DNA of 21,157 bases from Flavobacterium psychrophilum (GCA_945878515.1 CAMCTL010000047.1:1-21157); one strand, 5' to 3'; positions 7,431 through 16,203 are shown, numbered from the stretch's first letter. Program-made: numbers and translations. The notes: a model not told the origin generated them from the sequence alone.

Positions 7431-8711
7431 ATGAAACCTAAAAAGAAAAATGTTATCGCAATTATCCTTGGCGGTGGTCAAGGATCAAGATTATTTCCGT
7501 TGACGGCCAGTCGTTCTAAGCCAGCAGTTCCAATTGGAGGAAAATACCGTTTGGTCGATATTCCAATTTCGAATTGCATGAATTCAGACATTTATAGAAT
7601 TTTCGTATTGACTCAATTCAATTCGGCTTCTTTAAATGCACACATCAAAAACACCTATCATTTTAGTATTTTCGGACATGCGTTTGTAGATATTTTGGCT
7701 GCCGAACAAACTCCAGATAACGCCGGTTGGTTTCAAGGAACTGCCGATGCGGTGAGACAGTGTATGCCACATTTTTTAAATCACGATTTTGATTATGCAT
7801 TGATTCTTTCAGGAGACCAATTGTATCAAATGGATTTGAACGAAATGATTGACGAACATATAAGAAAACAAGCCGATATTTCGATTGCTACACTGCCAGT
7901 AAACGCAAAAGATGCTCCCGAATTTGGAATTTTAAAAACAAATTCAGATAGTTTTATTGAATCTTTTATAGAAAAACCTGCCAAAGAATTATTACCGGAA
8001 TGGGAATCTGAGGTAAGCGAACAAATGAAAAGCGAGGGCAAATTATATTTGGCTTCGATGGGGATTTATATTTTCAATAAAGAATTCTTACTAGAGGTTA
8101 TGGCTGACACTAGTACCAAAGATTTTGGTAAAGAAATAATGCCACAAGCTGTTGGACACAAAAAAATATTCAGTTATCAATATGAAGGATATTGGACTGA
8201 CATTGGTAATATTGATTCCTTTTTTGAAGCCAATATTGGATTGACAGACGATGTACCACAATTCAATTTATTCGATGATGACAATAAAATATTTACCCGT
8301 CCTAGATTATTGCCTCCTACAAAATTCAAGAATACAACCATCGATAAATCTATAATGGCTGATGGTTGCATCATTAATGCAAAAGAAATCGTGCGATCAG
8401 TTGTTGGCAATCGATCTCGAATTGGCGCCGAGACCGTGATTCATAATACTTATGTGATGGGCAATGATTTCTATCAAAACATCGATGAAATGGAAAGAGA
8501 CGCTCAAAGTGGTAAAATATTGTTAGGAATTGGTCAAAGGTGTTTTATTAAAAATGCAATAGTTGATAAAAATTGCAAGATTGGAAATGACGTTCACATC
8601 AATGGTGGAAAGCATTTAGAAGATTTTTCAAACGATTTGTATATGGTAAAACAAGGAATCGTTGTGATTAGAAAAGGAGCCATTATCCCAAACAATTATA
8701 TCATAAAATAA
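7431..8711 (+). CDS. glgC: Glucose-1-phosphate adenylyltransferase (ADP-glucose pyrophosphorylase)
   Basis: This protein makes ADP-glucose from glucose 1-phosphate and ATP, in the cytosol. Its 426 residues match the family length. The nucleotide-binding signature GGGQGSRLFPLTASRSKPAVPIGG starts at residue 14 (quoted in parts: GGGQGSRLFPLT at 14-25, SKPAVPIGGKYRLVDIP from 30). Further family motifs are GWFQGTADAVRQ, LILSGDQLYQMD, FIEKPA and GYWTDIG. The C-terminal third is the left-handed beta-helix region (SIMADGCIINAKEIVRSVVG...). It is the first gene of the glycogen cluster, 53 nt before glgE. No glgA or glgM follows, so the consumer of its ADP-glucose must be encoded elsewhere. Confidence 0.95.
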   Translation: MKPKKKNVIAIILGGGQGSRLFPLTASRSKPAVPIGGKYRLVDIPISNCMNSDIYRIFVLTQFNSASLNAHIKNTYHFSIFGHAFVDILAAEQTPDNAGWFQGTADAVRQCMPHFLNHDFDYALILSGDQLYQMDLNEMIDEHIRKQADISIATLPVNAKDAPEFGILKTNSDSFIESFIEKPAKELLPEWESEVSEQMKSEGKLYLASMGIYIFNKEFLLEVMADTSTKDFGKEIMPQAVGHKKIFSYQYEGYWTDIGNIDSFFEANIGLTDDVPQFNLFDDDNKIFTRPRLLPPTKFKNTTIDKSIMADGCIINAKEIVRSVVGNRSRIGAETVIHNTYVMGNDFYQNIDEMERDAQSGKILLGIGQRCFIKNAIVDKNCKIGNDVHINGGKHLEDFSNDLYMVKQGIVVIRKGAIIPNNYIIK

Positions 8712-8764
8712 TTTCATTGTACAAAGAAGTAACCTAAAACTGAATTGAATTTTAAAATTTGAAA

Positions 8765-10696
8765 ATGCAGAATCAAACCAGAATTGTAATAGAAAATGTG
8801 ATGCCACAGCTCGATGGTGGCATCAATCCAATAAAAAGAATAGTAAACCAAAATGTAAATGTTACTGCTGATGTTTTTTCGGATGGTCACGATGTTATAG
8901 AATGTTGTGTTAAATACAAGAACCAACACGATAAAAAGTGGCAAGAAGTCCGTATGAAACCCACTGAAAACGATAGTTGGAATGCCAGTTTTAAAGTTGA
9001 AAAACAAGGGTTTTATACTTATTTTGTAGAAGGTTGGGTAGATTACGCCTTGAATTGGCAACACGGAACGCATCGTAAAATTCAAGACAATCAATATGTA
9101 AAATCTGAATTATTAGAAGGCGCCGATTATGTTCGTGCCATTGTAGAAGAAGTCGATCAAAACGAAAAAGACTATCTGAATACACTTATTCACTATTTTA
9201 CCACCGAAAACGAATACGAAAATGCTATTCGAGAAGCTGTTTCACCACATTTGAAATACCTCTTCACTAAACATCCTAAGCGGTTATTAATCAATAAATC
9301 GTTGGATTTAAAAGTGTATGTAGATAGAAAAAAAGCTTTGTTTAGTACTTGGTATGAATTTTTTCCACGATCAGCCTCCTCCGAAGATGGAAAACACGGT
9401 ACTTTTAAAGATTGCGAAAGACTATTAGATCGAGTAGCCGATATGGGCTTTGACACCTTGTATTTTCCACCCATTCATCCTATTGGCGAAGTAAACAGAA
9501 AAGGGAAAAATAATGCCACTTTAGCAAATCCTGGAGATGTTGGATCGCCTTGGGGAATTGGTTCGCAAAACGGTGGGCACAAATCCATTCACCCAGAATT
9601 AGGAAGTATAGCGGACTTTAAATCGTTGGTCAGAAAAGCTAAAGAATTAGGAATAGAAGTAGCAATGGATTATGCCTTGCAAGCCGCTCCTGATCATCCT
9701 TATGTAAAGGATTTTCCGCAGTGGTTCAAGTGGCGTCCCGATGGAACGGTTCAATATGCTGAAAATCCTCCCAAAAAATATCAGGACATTCAACCTATTT
9801 ATTTCGAAAGCAGCGATTGGAAAAATCTTTGGAAAGAACTTTTGGAAGTGGCTTTGTTTTGGATAGAAGAATGTGATATAAAAATTTTCAGGGTCGATAA
9901 TCCGCACACCAAACCTTTCTTTTTCTGGGGATGGTTGATTGGCGAAATCAAAAAGAAACATCCCGATGTATTGTTCTTGGCCGAAGCTTTTACACGTCCA
10001 AAAATTATGAATGAATTAGCAAAGCAAGGATTCTCGCAGTCTTATACCTATTTTACGTGGCGTAATTCTAAAAAAGAACTTACAGACTATGTTGAAGAAT
10101 TGACACAATCTGAACAAAAAGAATTCTACCGTCCTAATTTTTGGCCCAATACACCAGATATTAATCCTGGGCACTTGCAAAATGGCAACGAGTCTATTCA
10201 TTTGCAAAGGTATTTCTTGGCAGCTACAATGAGTTCAAGTATCGGAATTTATGGTCCAGTTTTCGAGTACCAAATTTCAACACCATTGGCACCTGGAAAA
10301 GAAGAGTATTTGAACTCCGAAAAATATGAATACTTTAAATGGGATTGGGAAAAGCAAAATAAGATTACGACCCTAATAAGTAGAATAAACAAGATTAGAA
10401 ACGAACAAGCTTCGTTGCAACAAACCAACAACATAGTTTTTTGTCCAACCAATAACGATAAAGTTATGGCCTATTACAAATTTGATGACGAAAAACAAGA
10501 TCAAACATTAATGGTGGCTAGTCTTGATTCTAATTATACCGCTCAAGCTATGGTTCTGCTACCACAAGATTTGTTGAAAAATATGCCTCTTAAAATTACC
10601 GATTTGATCACTGGAAACAGCTACACTTGGTACAAAGAATGGAATTTTGTGGAGCTTTCTGCAGATTTACCTTTTCATTTGTTTAAAATTGAATGA
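8765..10696 (+). CDS. glgE: Alpha-1,4-glucan:maltose-1-phosphate maltosyltransferase
   Basis: This GH13_3 enzyme adds maltosyl units from maltose 1-phosphate to alpha-1,4-glucan. I use the ATG at 8765 (643 residues); an in-frame TTG two codons earlier is less likely. The N-terminal beta domain carries RIVIENVMPQLDGGINPIKR, typical of GlgE. The catalytic barrel has FPRSASSEDGKHGTF, DTLYFPPIHPIG, and LANPGDVGSPWGIG. RVDNPHTKP gives candidate nucleophile D378 and FLAEAFTRP gives candidate acid/base E407. The 29-residue spacing equals that of D394 and E423 in the Streptomyces enzyme as I recall it. It lies between glgC and mak, and a GxxExxY cassette follows its stop codon. Confidence 0.95.
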   Translation: MQNQTRIVIENVMPQLDGGINPIKRIVNQNVNVTADVFSDGHDVIECCVKYKNQHDKKWQEVRMKPTENDSWNASFKVEKQGFYTYFVEGWVDYALNWQHGTHRKIQDNQYVKSELLEGADYVRAIVEEVDQNEKDYLNTLIHYFTTENEYENAIREAVSPHLKYLFTKHPKRLLINKSLDLKVYVDRKKALFSTWYEFFPRSASSEDGKHGTFKDCERLLDRVADMGFDTLYFPPIHPIGEVNRKGKNNATLANPGDVGSPWGIGSQNGGHKSIHPELGSIADFKSLVRKAKELGIEVAMDYALQAAPDHPYVKDFPQWFKWRPDGTVQYAENPPKKYQDIQPIYFESSDWKNLWKELLEVALFWIEECDIKIFRVDNPHTKPFFFWGWLIGEIKKKHPDVLFLAEAFTRPKIMNELAKQGFSQSYTYFTWRNSKKELTDYVEELTQSEQKEFYRPNFWPNTPDINPGHLQNGNESIHLQRYFLAATMSSSIGIYGPVFEYQISTPLAPGKEEYLNSEKYEYFKWDWEKQNKITTLISRINKIRNEQASLQQTNNIVFCPTNNDKVMAYYKFDDEKQDQTLMVASLDSNYTAQAMVLLPQDLLKNMPLKITDLITGNSYTWYKEWNFVELSADLPFHLFKIE

Positions 10697-10707
10697 TAAA
10701 ATATTTA

Positions 10708-10727
10708 TTAAACCACATAGAAATATT
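10708..10727 (+). repeat. Left outer inverted repeat of the GxxExxY cassette
   Basis: This 20-bp arm is perfectly complementary to 11283-11302. It begins 11 nt after the glgE stop codon, and its inner ten bases also match the arm at 10784-10793. Confidence 0.85.
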
Positions 10728-10806
10728 TGTTATTTAAAAAAATAAAGAATTTCATAGACATTTTATTTTCACATAGTAATAATCTATGTGGTTAAAGAAA
10801 AAAAAG

Positions 10807-11217
10807 ATGACTCAAAAATATTTAGACGATCTAACTTACTCTATAATTGGTGCAGCAATTGAAGTTCACAAAATAATGGGGAGAGGATTATTGGAAAGTG
10901 TTTATCATCAATGTTTGAAAGAAGGGCTTACTTTAAGAAATATAAATTTTATTTCTGAAATGAAGATTCCTATAATTTACAAAGAGAAAGAATTAGAATC
11001 TGATTTTAGATGCGATTTGTTTGTTGAGAGTGCTGTAATTGTAGAATTAAAATCTACATTAAATATTCATCCAATTTATGAAGCAAAAATATTGAATTAT
11101 ATGAATCTCATAAAATCTCCAAAAGGAATATTAATTAATTTTAATTGCAACAATATTTTCAAAGAAGGTCAAAAAACATTTGTTAATGATTATTATAAAA
11201 AACTACCTAAAGAATAA
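10807..11217 (+). CDS. GxxExxY protein (PD-(D/E)xK-like, function unknown)
   Basis: The family-naming motif is present as GLLESVY (G27, E30, Y33 counted from the ATG at 10807), after the typical opening LTYSIIGAAIEVHKIMGRG. A later F-R-C-D-L-F then V-I-V-E-L-K pattern fits the PD-(D/E)xK nuclease-like core assigned to this family (PDDEXK_3). The protein has 136 residues from this start. An in-frame ATG at 10786 would add MWLKKKK, but it lies inside the repeat arm at 10784-10793, so I prefer 10807. Its sequence looks more AT-rich than the glycogen genes. No catalytic activity or partner is established for the family as far as I know. Its place inside inverted repeats, within a metabolic cluster it has no obvious role in, suggests it arrived as a unit. 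Confidence 0.85.
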   Translation: MTQKYLDDLTYSIIGAAIEVHKIMGRGLLESVYHQCLKEGLTLRNINFISEMKIPIIYKEKELESDFRCDLFVESAVIVELKSTLNIHPIYEAKILNYMNLIKSPKGILINFNCNNIFKEGQKTFVNDYYKKLPKE

Positions 11218-11282
11218 TTTTTTCAAAAGCTAACTTATGAAATCTATGAAAAGTGAAACGCCTTTACATTTGAATAAATGCT

Positions 11283-11302
11283 AATATTTCTATGTGGTTT
11301 AA
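11283..11302 (-). repeat. Right outer inverted repeat of the GxxExxY cassette
   Basis: This sequence is the exact complement of 10708-10727. It ends 42 nt before the mak start codon. Confidence 0.85.
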
Positions 11303-11344
11303 AAATGATAACAAACAAATTTATAAATAGTAAAAGATTTCACA

Positions 11345-12967
11345 ATGAATGAAGATAATTTTCAAAATCCATTTGTTTTTAAAACAGATTGGAAAAATGC
11401 TTTCGAGGATAAAGACTTTGTGCAGGTTTTTTCTTCAGATATTCTCGAAAATTATATTATCAATAAAAGGTGGTATGGCGGAAAAGCAAGTACTTTAAAG
11501 TACATAGAGGTCGTAGATTATTTTAAAATTGCTTCAAAATCTAATATTTACTTTGGGGTTTTATTAGAGGTCAATTTTAAGGAAGCTTTTTATCAGCATT
11601 ATTTCATGCCAATTTCTTTCATGTCTGAAGATAAGTTGGATACCAACACCATCATAGCTCCCGTAAATATGAACGGGCAAGCTGGATTTTTGGTCGATGC
11701 CTTGCATCAAGAAGATTTTAAAAAATTACTTTACGATAAAATAGTTCACGACAAAGAAAAATCAGATTCGATTGTAAAATTTCATAAGGGCGAAAAACTA
11801 GTGGATGCAGCATATAAAAGCTCCAAATTTATGGGAGTTGAACAAAGCAATACTTCTATAATTTATAATTCAAATCTTGTTTTAAAGATTTTTAGGAGAA
11901 TTTATATCAGTATGAATCCTGACTATGAAATCAGTCGTTTTCTTACTGAAAGAATGGACTTCAAGAATTCACCAGCTTACATGGGAAGTATTAGTGTAGT
12001 TTTGGCAGATGGAAATATCACGCTTGGATTAATGCAGGAATTGGTTCCCAATCAAGGCGATGCATGGCAATTTATGCTGGACGAAGTGGATAAAATCTTT
12101 GAAAATCTTAAACATAAAAAAATTAAAGTTAATAAATTACCTGAAATTGAATTATTTAAAAGGTTAAAAGTTAACGAAGTTCCGCACGAGATTATCGATT
12201 GGGCTGGTTTGAGTATTTTTATGAGAATCCAAAAGTTGGCAACACGAACTGCCGAAATGCACATTGCATTAGGTAGTGATGTGCATGAAACTGCCTTTAC
12301 ACCAACTACTTACAACGGAGATTACACCGTTTGGCTTAAAAACAGATTGACTTATCAGTTTCAAAACCGGCTGAATATTCTCGAAAACAATCTTCATAAA
12401 CTGGACGGATTAGCTCTAGAATTGGCAAACCAGTTTTTGGACCATAAGAAAGAAATTCGAAAATTATTTCTCGATTTCGATTGGACTAAAATGAAATCTG
12501 AACGAATTCGCATTCATGGCGATTATCACCTAGGACAAGTTTTGGTCAACGGAGATGATTTTTGCATCCTAGATTTTGAAGGAGAACCAGAAAGTACTAT
12601 TCGGGACCGAAAGGTAAAACAACCGCCTTTAAAAGATGTTGCAGGAATGTTTCGCTCGTTTCATTATGCTATTTACGCCACAATTTTCAACAACAAAGAA
12701 AAATATCCTTATGAACAAGAGGAACTTTTCCAGGCTGGCGAAATCCTCTTCAAATATTTTGTAGGCGTGTTTCTCCAGACTTATACTGATATCGCTCAAG
12801 GAGGGAATTTAAACATTGGTTATCGCAAAGAAATTGATTTTTTATTGAAATATTGTTTACTCGAAAAAGCAGTTTATGAATTGGGGTATGAACTAAATTC
12901 CAGACCTCGTTGGGCAGTAATTCCTTTGACTGGTATTGCCAGTATTATGGAGTTTGGCAACAACTAA
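11345..12967 (+). CDS. mak: Maltokinase (aminoglycoside-phosphotransferase-like fold)
   Basis: This 540-residue protein phosphorylates maltose with ATP to maltose 1-phosphate, the GlgE substrate. The N-terminal part (residues about 20-60, with INKRWYGGKAST) fits the maltokinase cap domain. The nucleotide-binding region includes GVEQSNTSIIYNSNLVLKIFRRI (here in parts: GVEQSNTSII, NLVLKIFRRI). The kinase motif HGDYHLGQVL supplies candidate catalytic D393, and ILDFEGEP supplies metal-binding D410. Conserved PPLKDVAGMFRSFHYA follows. It is a stand-alone Mak (also called Pep2), not fused to trehalose synthase as in many bacteria. It lies between the cassette and glgB. The alternative label 'phosphotransferase' is less likely given the glgE and glgB neighbours. 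Confidence 0.9.
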   Translation: MNEDNFQNPFVFKTDWKNAFEDKDFVQVFSSDILENYIINKRWYGGKASTLKYIEVVDYFKIASKSNIYFGVLLEVNFKEAFYQHYFMPISFMSEDKLDTNTIIAPVNMNGQAGFLVDALHQEDFKKLLYDKIVHDKEKSDSIVKFHKGEKLVDAAYKSSKFMGVEQSNTSIIYNSNLVLKIFRRIYISMNPDYEISRFLTERMDFKNSPAYMGSISVVLADGNITLGLMQELVPNQGDAWQFMLDEVDKIFENLKHKKIKVNKLPEIELFKRLKVNEVPHEIIDWAGLSIFMRIQKLATRTAEMHIALGSDVHETAFTPTTYNGDYTVWLKNRLTYQFQNRLNILENNLHKLDGLALELANQFLDHKKEIRKLFLDFDWTKMKSERIRIHGDYHLGQVLVNGDDFCILDFEGEPESTIRDRKVKQPPLKDVAGMFRSFHYAIYATIFNNKEKYPYEQEELFQAGEILFKYFVGVFLQTYTDIAQGGNLNIGYRKEIDFLLKYCLLEKAVYELGYELNSRPRWAVIPLTGIASIMEFGNN

Positions 12968-13060
12968 AAATTAAGAATCAGGCTTTATATCAAATTTTAT
13001 TTACAAAAATTTAAATCCGCGTTTGAGATCCGTTTCAGCCGCATTTCAAAAAAAACTAAA

Positions 13061-14962
13061 ATGAACAAAGTACAACCTTATTCCCTTTTTACCGATTTCG
13101 ATATTGATCTATTCAAAGCCGGAAAACATTTCAGATTATACGAAAAACTAGGCGCGCATCTACTTGAAGTTGATGGCGTAAAAGGTGTATATTTTGCCGT
13201 TTGGGCGCCATCAGCACGTTCCGTTTCCGTTGTTGGGGATTTCAATTATTGGATTCAGGGCGATCATCAATTGCAAGTTCGCTGGGATTCATCAGGAATT
13301 TGGGAAGGTTTCATTCCCGGAATCGAAAAAGGAACAACCTATAAATATAAAATCCAATCTAACAATGGTGGAATAATAACCGAAAAAGCCGATCCATTTG
13401 CGCTCTATTGCGAACATCCACCGCATACAGCCTCTGTTGTTTGGGATTTGGATTACCAATGGAAGGACAAGAAATGGATGGAAAACCGCAAAGACCACAA
13501 TGATTTAGACAAGCCTTATTCGGTTTACGAAGTTCATTTGGGCTCATGGAAACGCAATGCCGAAGGCAAATTTTTGACTTATTTAGAATTGGCTCAAGAA
13601 TTGGTCGCTTATATAAAAGAAACCGGTTTTACTCACGTCGAGTTTATGCCGATAATGGAGTATCCTTATGATCCGTCTTGGGGATATCAATTGGTTGGTT
13701 ATTTTGCACCAACTTCCCGTTTTGGCACACCACAAGATTTTATGGTCTTGGTTGATAAATTGCACGAAGCTGGAATTGGAGTGATTCTGGATTGGGTTCC
13801 ATCGCATTTTCCAGAAGATGCACACGGACTGGGATTTTTTGATGGTTCCAATCTTTTTGAACATCCCGATCGAAGAAAAGGCTATCATCCTGATTGGAAA
13901 AGTTTAGTTTTCAATTACGGAAGAAATGAAGTACGGGCGTTTTTGATTAGTAATGCTATTTTTTGGTTGCACAATTACCACGTCGATGGACTTCGAGTTG
14001 ATGCCGTGGCGTCTATGTTATATTTAGATTATTCCAGAGAAGAAGGAGAATGGGAACCTAATATTTTTGGTGGAAGAGAAAATCTGGATACTATCAGTTT
14101 CCTAAAAGAATTTAATGAAGCTGTTTATTCTAGTTTCGAAGGCGTTCAAACTATTGCCGAAGAAAGTACTTCTTTCCCAATGGTTTCTCGTCCTACATTT
14201 GCGGGAGGTTTGGGTTTTGGAATGAAATGGATGATGGGTTGGATGCACGATACTTTGCAATATTTTCAAAAAGAGACGGTATATCGGAAATACCATCAAA
14301 ACGACTTAACTTTTGGAATGACGTATGTTTTTTCCGAAAATTTCATGTTACCACTTTCGCACGATGAAGTTGTTTATGGAAAAAAATCCATTGCAGGAAG
14401 AATGCCCGGAGACGAATGGCAGAAATTTGCCAATTTAAGATTGCTTTATGGGTATATGTTTATGCATCCTGGAGCAAAACTTTTGTTTATGGGTAGTGAA
14501 TTTGGACAAAGTGCCGAGTGGAATTTTCAAGGAAGTTTAGACTGGCATTTGCTGCAATACAATTTTCATGAAGGAGTTAAAAAGACCATCACTGACTTGA
14601 ATACTTTGTATAAAACACAACCCGCATTGCACGAAAAACAATTCAGTCCTGAAGGTTTTGAGTGGATAAACTATTCGGATCATCAAAACGCAGTGATGAC
14701 TTTTATCCGAAAAGGAATCAATCCAAAAGATGATGTTATCGTAGTGTGTAATTTTACGGAAGTAGTTCGGAATAGCTATCGTATTGGTGTACCAAGAAAG
14801 GGAAAATTAACAGAGATTTTCAATAGCGATTCCAATGAATATGGTGGTAGCGGCGTTAAAAATCCAAATAAATTAACAGTTGAAGCTTTCCCTTATGATG
14901 GCAGAGATTTTTCAATTGAATTGCTTTTACCACCATTGAGCGTAACAGTTTATCAGTATTAA
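13061..14962 (+). CDS. glgB: 1,4-alpha-glucan branching enzyme
   Basis: This 633-residue protein introduces alpha-1,6 branches into linear glucan. The N-terminal CBM48 region is visible as VYFAVWAPSARSVSVVGDFNYW (in parts: VYFAVWAPSA, VSVVGDFNYW). The GH13 barrel has HLGSWKR, FMPIMEYPYDPSWGYQ, and DWVPSHFPEDAHGL. The catalytic triad is GLRVDAV (D314), IAEESTSFP (E367) and LPLSHDEVVYGK (D435). The spacings of 53 and 68 residues equal those of E. coli GlgB D405, E458 and D526. The C-terminal beta domain ends PPLSVTVYQY. It lacks the extra N-terminal N1 domain of the longer E. coli form. It lies 93 nt after mak and is the last gene of the glycogen cluster. Confidence 0.96.
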   Translation: MNKVQPYSLFTDFDIDLFKAGKHFRLYEKLGAHLLEVDGVKGVYFAVWAPSARSVSVVGDFNYWIQGDHQLQVRWDSSGIWEGFIPGIEKGTTYKYKIQSNNGGIITEKADPFALYCEHPPHTASVVWDLDYQWKDKKWMENRKDHNDLDKPYSVYEVHLGSWKRNAEGKFLTYLELAQELVAYIKETGFTHVEFMPIMEYPYDPSWGYQLVGYFAPTSRFGTPQDFMVLVDKLHEAGIGVILDWVPSHFPEDAHGLGFFDGSNLFEHPDRRKGYHPDWKSLVFNYGRNEVRAFLISNAIFWLHNYHVDGLRVDAVASMLYLDYSREEGEWEPNIFGGRENLDTISFLKEFNEAVYSSFEGVQTIAEESTSFPMVSRPTFAGGLGFGMKWMMGWMHDTLQYFQKETVYRKYHQNDLTFGMTYVFSENFMLPLSHDEVVYGKKSIAGRMPGDEWQKFANLRLLYGYMFMHPGAKLLFMGSEFGQSAEWNFQGSLDWHLLQYNFHEGVKKTITDLNTLYKTQPALHEKQFSPEGFEWINYSDHQNAVMTFIRKGINPKDDVIVVCNFTEVVRNSYRIGVPRKGKLTEIFNSDSNEYGGSGVKNPNKLTVEAFPYDGRDFSIELLLPPLSVTVYQY

Positions 14963-15044
14963 AGGACAGTTATAATTAAGTAATTATCCAAGAATATTGA
15001 TACTTTTCTATTTTATTTTAAAAACTTAAACAACTTATTAATTG

Positions 15045-15052
15045 TATTTTTG
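15045..15052 (+). promoter_or_regulatory. Candidate -7 element for the M48 protease gene
   Basis: TATTTTTG matches TAnnTTTG exactly and lies 23 nt before the start codon at 15076. No clear TTG is found at the expected upstream distance, so the assignment is moderate at best. Confidence 0.4.
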
Positions 15053-15075
15053 TTTACTATTTAAAATTATTATTT

Positions 15076-15894
15076 ATGAAAATGCACTCATTATTAGTGG
15101 GAATTTGTTCGTTAGGATTATTTTTTTCTTGTGCTACAAATCCATTCACAGGGAAAAAAAATTTAAATTTTGTTTCTAACAGTCAATTATTTCCATCTTC
15201 TTTTCAACAATACGGTACTTTCTTGAAAGAGAATAAAGTTATTGTTGGAACCACAGATGCGAGACGAGTTGAAAGCGTTGGGATGAAAATCAAAGCTGCA
15301 GCCGAACGTTGGTTAATGGCTAACGGACACGCAGAATATTTGAATGGTTATCAATGGGAATATAAGTTGATAGAAAATAAAGAAATTAATGCTTGGTGTA
15401 TGCCTGGCGGAAAAATTGTAGTATATTCTGGAATTTTGCCAGTAGCAAAAGATGATGCTGGACTTGCAACCGTAATGGGACACGAAGTTTCGCATGCGTT
15501 AGCCGATCACGGAGCTCAAAGAATGAGCGCATCTCAATTACAACAACTTGGTGCAGTGGGTGTAGCATTAGCCACAGGGGGCAAAAGTGAAGAAAATCAA
15601 CAAATGTGGCAACAGTTTTACGGAATTGGTACTCAAGTAGGAGTGATGCTTCCTTTTAGTAGAAATCACGAAAGTGAAGCCGATAAAATTGGGTTAACCC
15701 TTATGGCAATTGCAGGATACAATCCTGAATTGGCAATATCGTTTTGGGAAAGAATGTCTGCTAGTAGTAGTGGAAATAAACCACCTGAATTTCTCAGTAC
15801 GCACCCAGCCGATTCAACGAGAATTGCTAATTTACGCAGGTTAATTCCAGAAGCAAAAGCCGAAGCTTTAAAGTTTGGCGTTATTTTTAAATAG
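15076..15894 (+). CDS. M48-family metalloprotease lipoprotein
   Basis: This 272-residue protein is an exported zinc peptidase of the M48 family (BepA/LoiP-like), probably involved in envelope protein quality control. The signal peptide ends in a lipobox (LGLFFSC, cysteine near residue 19), so membrane anchoring by lipid is expected. The catalytic motif HEVSH (residues 136-140) carries the two zinc histidines and the catalytic E137. The third ligand is predicted as E201 in NHESEADKIG. The C-terminal part, SFWERMSASS...FLSTHPADSTRIANL, is typical of the family. Unlike BepA it has no TPR domain. It stands alone after glgB, with a probable promoter of its own. Confidence 0.9.
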   Translation: MKMHSLLVGICSLGLFFSCATNPFTGKKNLNFVSNSQLFPSSFQQYGTFLKENKVIVGTTDARRVESVGMKIKAAAERWLMANGHAEYLNGYQWEYKLIENKEINAWCMPGGKIVVYSGILPVAKDDAGLATVMGHEVSHALADHGAQRMSASQLQQLGAVGVALATGGKSEENQQMWQQFYGIGTQVGVMLPFSRNHESEADKIGLTLMAIAGYNPELAISFWERMSASSSGNKPPEFLSTHPADSTRIANLRRLIPEAKAEALKFGVIFK

Positions 15895-16044
15895 TGGTAA
15901 AAGAATTTACGTTTTAGTACAAAAATAACTTTTAAAACATTCGACTTACTTACAATGAAGACTAAACGCAAAATTTACTTGGAAACAATTTCATAAGGGC
16001 TAGAAAGGTTTTTACCAACCGAATTCTTCCTTTTTAGACTAACA

Positions 16045-16142
16045 AATATTTATGCTTAATTTTTGTAAATCCACAGGTTTTAGGATTGATCCCTAATATT
16101 TATGCTTAGTTTTTGTCGCTCCACAGGTTTTAGGATTGATCC
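16045..16142. repeat. Tandem duplication, 50-bp period
   Basis: Two copies (16045-16092 and 16095-16142) match at 44 of 48 positions, with a 2-nt spacer after the first. Each starts AATATTTATGCTTA and ends CCACAGGTTTTAGGATTGATCC (shown in parts: CCACAGGTTTTAGG, ATTGATCC). The four differences are one A/G and the triplet AAA/CGC. A third fragment, CCGATTGATCC, follows at 16151-16161 or so. It has no coding potential that I can see. Confidence 0.8.
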
Positions 16143-16203
16143 GCACCTTTCCGATTGATCCCCAATTAAGATTGAATGAATAATTTGGTAAATGCCACAA
16201 AGT

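Larger units (their letters stand above)
10708..11302. mobile_element. Putative inserted cassette: GxxExxY gene inside nested inverted repeats
   Basis: The outer ends are a perfect 20-bp inverted repeat: TTAAACCACATAGAAATATT at 10708-10727 and its exact complement at 11283-11302. Inside is a second inverted pair, TTTCATAGA (10750-10758) and TCTATGAAA (11243-11251). A further arm, CTATGTGGTT (10784-10793), can pair with AACCACATAG (10711-10720) of the left end. The cassette holds one gene and no transposase. It separates glgE from mak, whose neighbours in the cluster are spaced by only 53 and 93 nt. An 8-bp AATGATAA lies on both sides (10692-10699 and 11304-11311), but asymmetrically, so it is weak evidence for a target duplication. 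Mobility is inferred. Confidence 0.6.

Noticed and set aside
8714..9094. 126-residue open frame on the minus strand
   Set aside because: It is antisense to the start of glgE, whose protein is unambiguous, and shows no recognisable domain.
10692..11311. AATGATAA on both sides of the GxxExxY cassette as a target duplication
   Set aside because: The left copy lies 8 nt outside the repeat and overlaps the glgE stop, while the right copy lies 1 nt outside. The asymmetry in AT-rich DNA makes chance likely, so it is noted only as weak.
16045..16161. Start of a CRISPR array
   Set aside because: The copies are nearly contiguous with only a 2-nt spacer, so there are no spacers of CRISPR type, and no cas genes are nearby.
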